Shown one piece after another: positions 12,212 through 13,030 of a DNA stretch of 13,030 nucleotides. Origin of the DNA: an uncultured Eubacteriales bacterium (GTDB taxonomy: Bacteria; Bacillota; Clostridia; Oscillospirales; CAG-382); the NCBI GenBank assembly GCA_900546385.1, contig URCT01000074.1:1-13030 (forward strand). The letters are read 5' to 3'. Each line of letters opens with the position of its first letter. The first letter of the stretch is position 1. The position numbers and the translations under genes are program-made. The notes beneath the pieces are model-generated. The model did no database searches. It had not been told where the DNA came from and saw nothing but the letters and a program-made list of their open reading frames with translations.

Positions 12212-13030
12212 GCGGCTTTGTGTATCCCGATGGCAAGCGGTATTATACGTTTGACAGCTTTTTGAAACAGAAATTCGGCTGTAAAATCGCCAAGCTATCC
12301 TTAAACGGCGGCTTTACCTGCCCGAACCGCGACGGCACCAAGGGCGTCGGCGGCTGTATCTACTGCTCAACTAAACTCAGCGGCGATTTTGCCGGCGACC
12401 CGAAAACGAGCATTGCCGAGCAGCTTGCATACGGAAAAGCACTTGTGGCTGACAAATGGAAGCACGTCAAATATATGGCGTACTTTCAAGCCGGAACAGG
12501 TACGTATGCGCCGACAGAGCGTCTGCGTGTCCTATATGAAGCTGCGCTTGCCGGAGAGGATGTTGTTTCCCTCAGCATTGCCACACGTCCTGATGCGATT
12601 GCGCCCGATGTGTACGACCTTTTGTCCGAGATAGCCGAACGCACCTTTTTGACAGTCGAACTCGGTCTTCAGAGCGTTTCCGACCAAACCGGCCATCGCA
12701 TCAACCGAAAGACGGATTATGCGGAATTTTTAACCTGCTTCTCCGAACTCAAAAAACGCGGCATTGCCGTGTGTGTTCACCTTATCAACGGACTTCCGGG
12801 CGAAACGCGCGAGGATATGCTTGCAAGCGTCAAAACGGTTTCCGCGCTCGACCCGTGGGCTATCAAACTGCATATGCTTCATGTGCTTCGCGGAACGGTG
12901 TGCGAAACCATGTACAAAAATGGAGAGTTTCGGACGTTTGAAAAGGATGACTACGTGAATCTTGTCTGCGATGAACTCGAACATATCGCGCCGCATATCG
13001 TCTTACAGCGTTTGACCGGTGATGGGGCAA
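12208..13030 (+). CDS. Radical SAM protein, YhcC family (TIGR01212), cut by right window edge
   Basis: The frame is open from the ATG at 12208 to the window end, giving 274 residues of a protein usually near 310. The start overlaps the rsmI stop as ATGA; no ribosome site is visible, so translation is probably coupled. The family's unusual cluster motif is present, C-x11-C-x2-C (Cys38, Cys50, Cys53) within FTCPNRDGT and GGCIYC, in place of CxxxCxxC. Further family marks are YFQAGTGTYAP (92-102), SIATRPDAI (123-131), VELGLQSVSD (150-159) and HLINGLPGET. The substrate of YhcC proteins is not known to me; linkage to rsmI is compatible with an RNA- or translation-related role but does not show it. 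Confidence 0.9.
   Translation, partial: MSGFVYPDGKRYYTFDSFLKQKFGCKIAKLSLNGGFTCPNRDGTKGVGGCIYCSTKLSGDFAGDPKTSIAEQLAYGKALVADKWKHVKYMAYFQAGTGTYAPTERLRVLYEAALAGEDVVSLSIATRPDAIAPDVYDLLSEIAERTFLTVELGLQSVSDQTGHRINRKTDYAEFLTCFSELKKRGIAVCVHLINGLPGETREDMLASVKTVSALDPWAIKLHMLHVLRGTVCETMYKNGEFRTFEKDDYVNLVCDELEHIAPHIVLQRLTGDGA

Noticed and set aside
1..13030. CRISPR arrays, tRNA/rRNA genes, insertion sequences, toxin-antitoxin pairs, phage or defence genes
   Set aside because: No spaced direct repeats, cloverleaf-like segments, transposase or nuclease motifs were found; nearly all bases belong to conserved housekeeping genes of even base composition.

Overview
The window looks like a chromosomal housekeeping region of a low-to-mid GC Gram-positive anaerobe, most likely a member of the Clostridia (Oscillospiraceae/Ruminococcaceae-like). 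This is an inference from gene content: rplI-dnaB-tilS-ftsH order, rubrerythrin, a pyridoxamine-type kinase, a COG1313 radical SAM protein, strong AGGAG ribosome binding sites, GTG/TTG starts, and a TilS with the HTxSDNAET motif that I associate from memory with this clade. No rRNA, tRNA, CRISPR array, insertion sequence, phage or plasmid gene is visible.

Layout. (1) Bases 1-2650, minus strand: a tightly packed three-gene unit read right to left, COG1313 radical SAM protein, then a Nudix ADP-sugar pyrophosphatase (4-bp overlap), then a PLP-dependent methionine gamma-lyase-family protein (15-bp gap) that runs off the left edge. (2) Bases 2651-2865: a divergent control region with a very good extended -10 promoter for rplI and a TATAAT box facing the other way. 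(3) Bases 2866-8274, plus strand: rplI (ribosomal protein L9), dnaB (replicative helicase), tilS (tRNA-Ile lysidine synthetase) and ftsH (membrane AAA protease). The hpt gene often found between tilS and ftsH is absent. (4) Bases 8281-9180: a pyridoxine/pyridoxamine kinase whose predicted 5' end contains a perfect hairpin, so its true start is uncertain. (5) Bases 9181-9775: a bidirectional terminator and a convergent rubrerythrin gene that lacks one canonical diiron ligand. (6) Bases 9776-9964: a second divergent control region holding a 17-bp palindrome and the scpB promoter. (7) Bases 9965-13030, plus strand: scpB (chromosome segregation), a LacA/Maa-type sugar O-acetyltransferase, rsmI (16S rRNA 2'-O-methyltransferase) and a YhcC-type radical SAM protein cut by the right edge. 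These four overlap or nearly touch and look like one operon.

The genes serve translation (L9, TilS, RsmI), replication and segregation (DnaB, ScpB), protein quality control (FtsH), cofactor supply (B6 kinase, which could feed PLP enzymes such as the gamma-lyase-family protein) and oxygen defence (rubrerythrin). I found no convincing new multi-gene system. The points most worth a second look are the rubrerythrin ligand substitution with a palindrome upstream, the hairpin at the start of the B6 kinase, the uncharacterised three-gene minus-strand unit, and the extra residue in the Nudix box.
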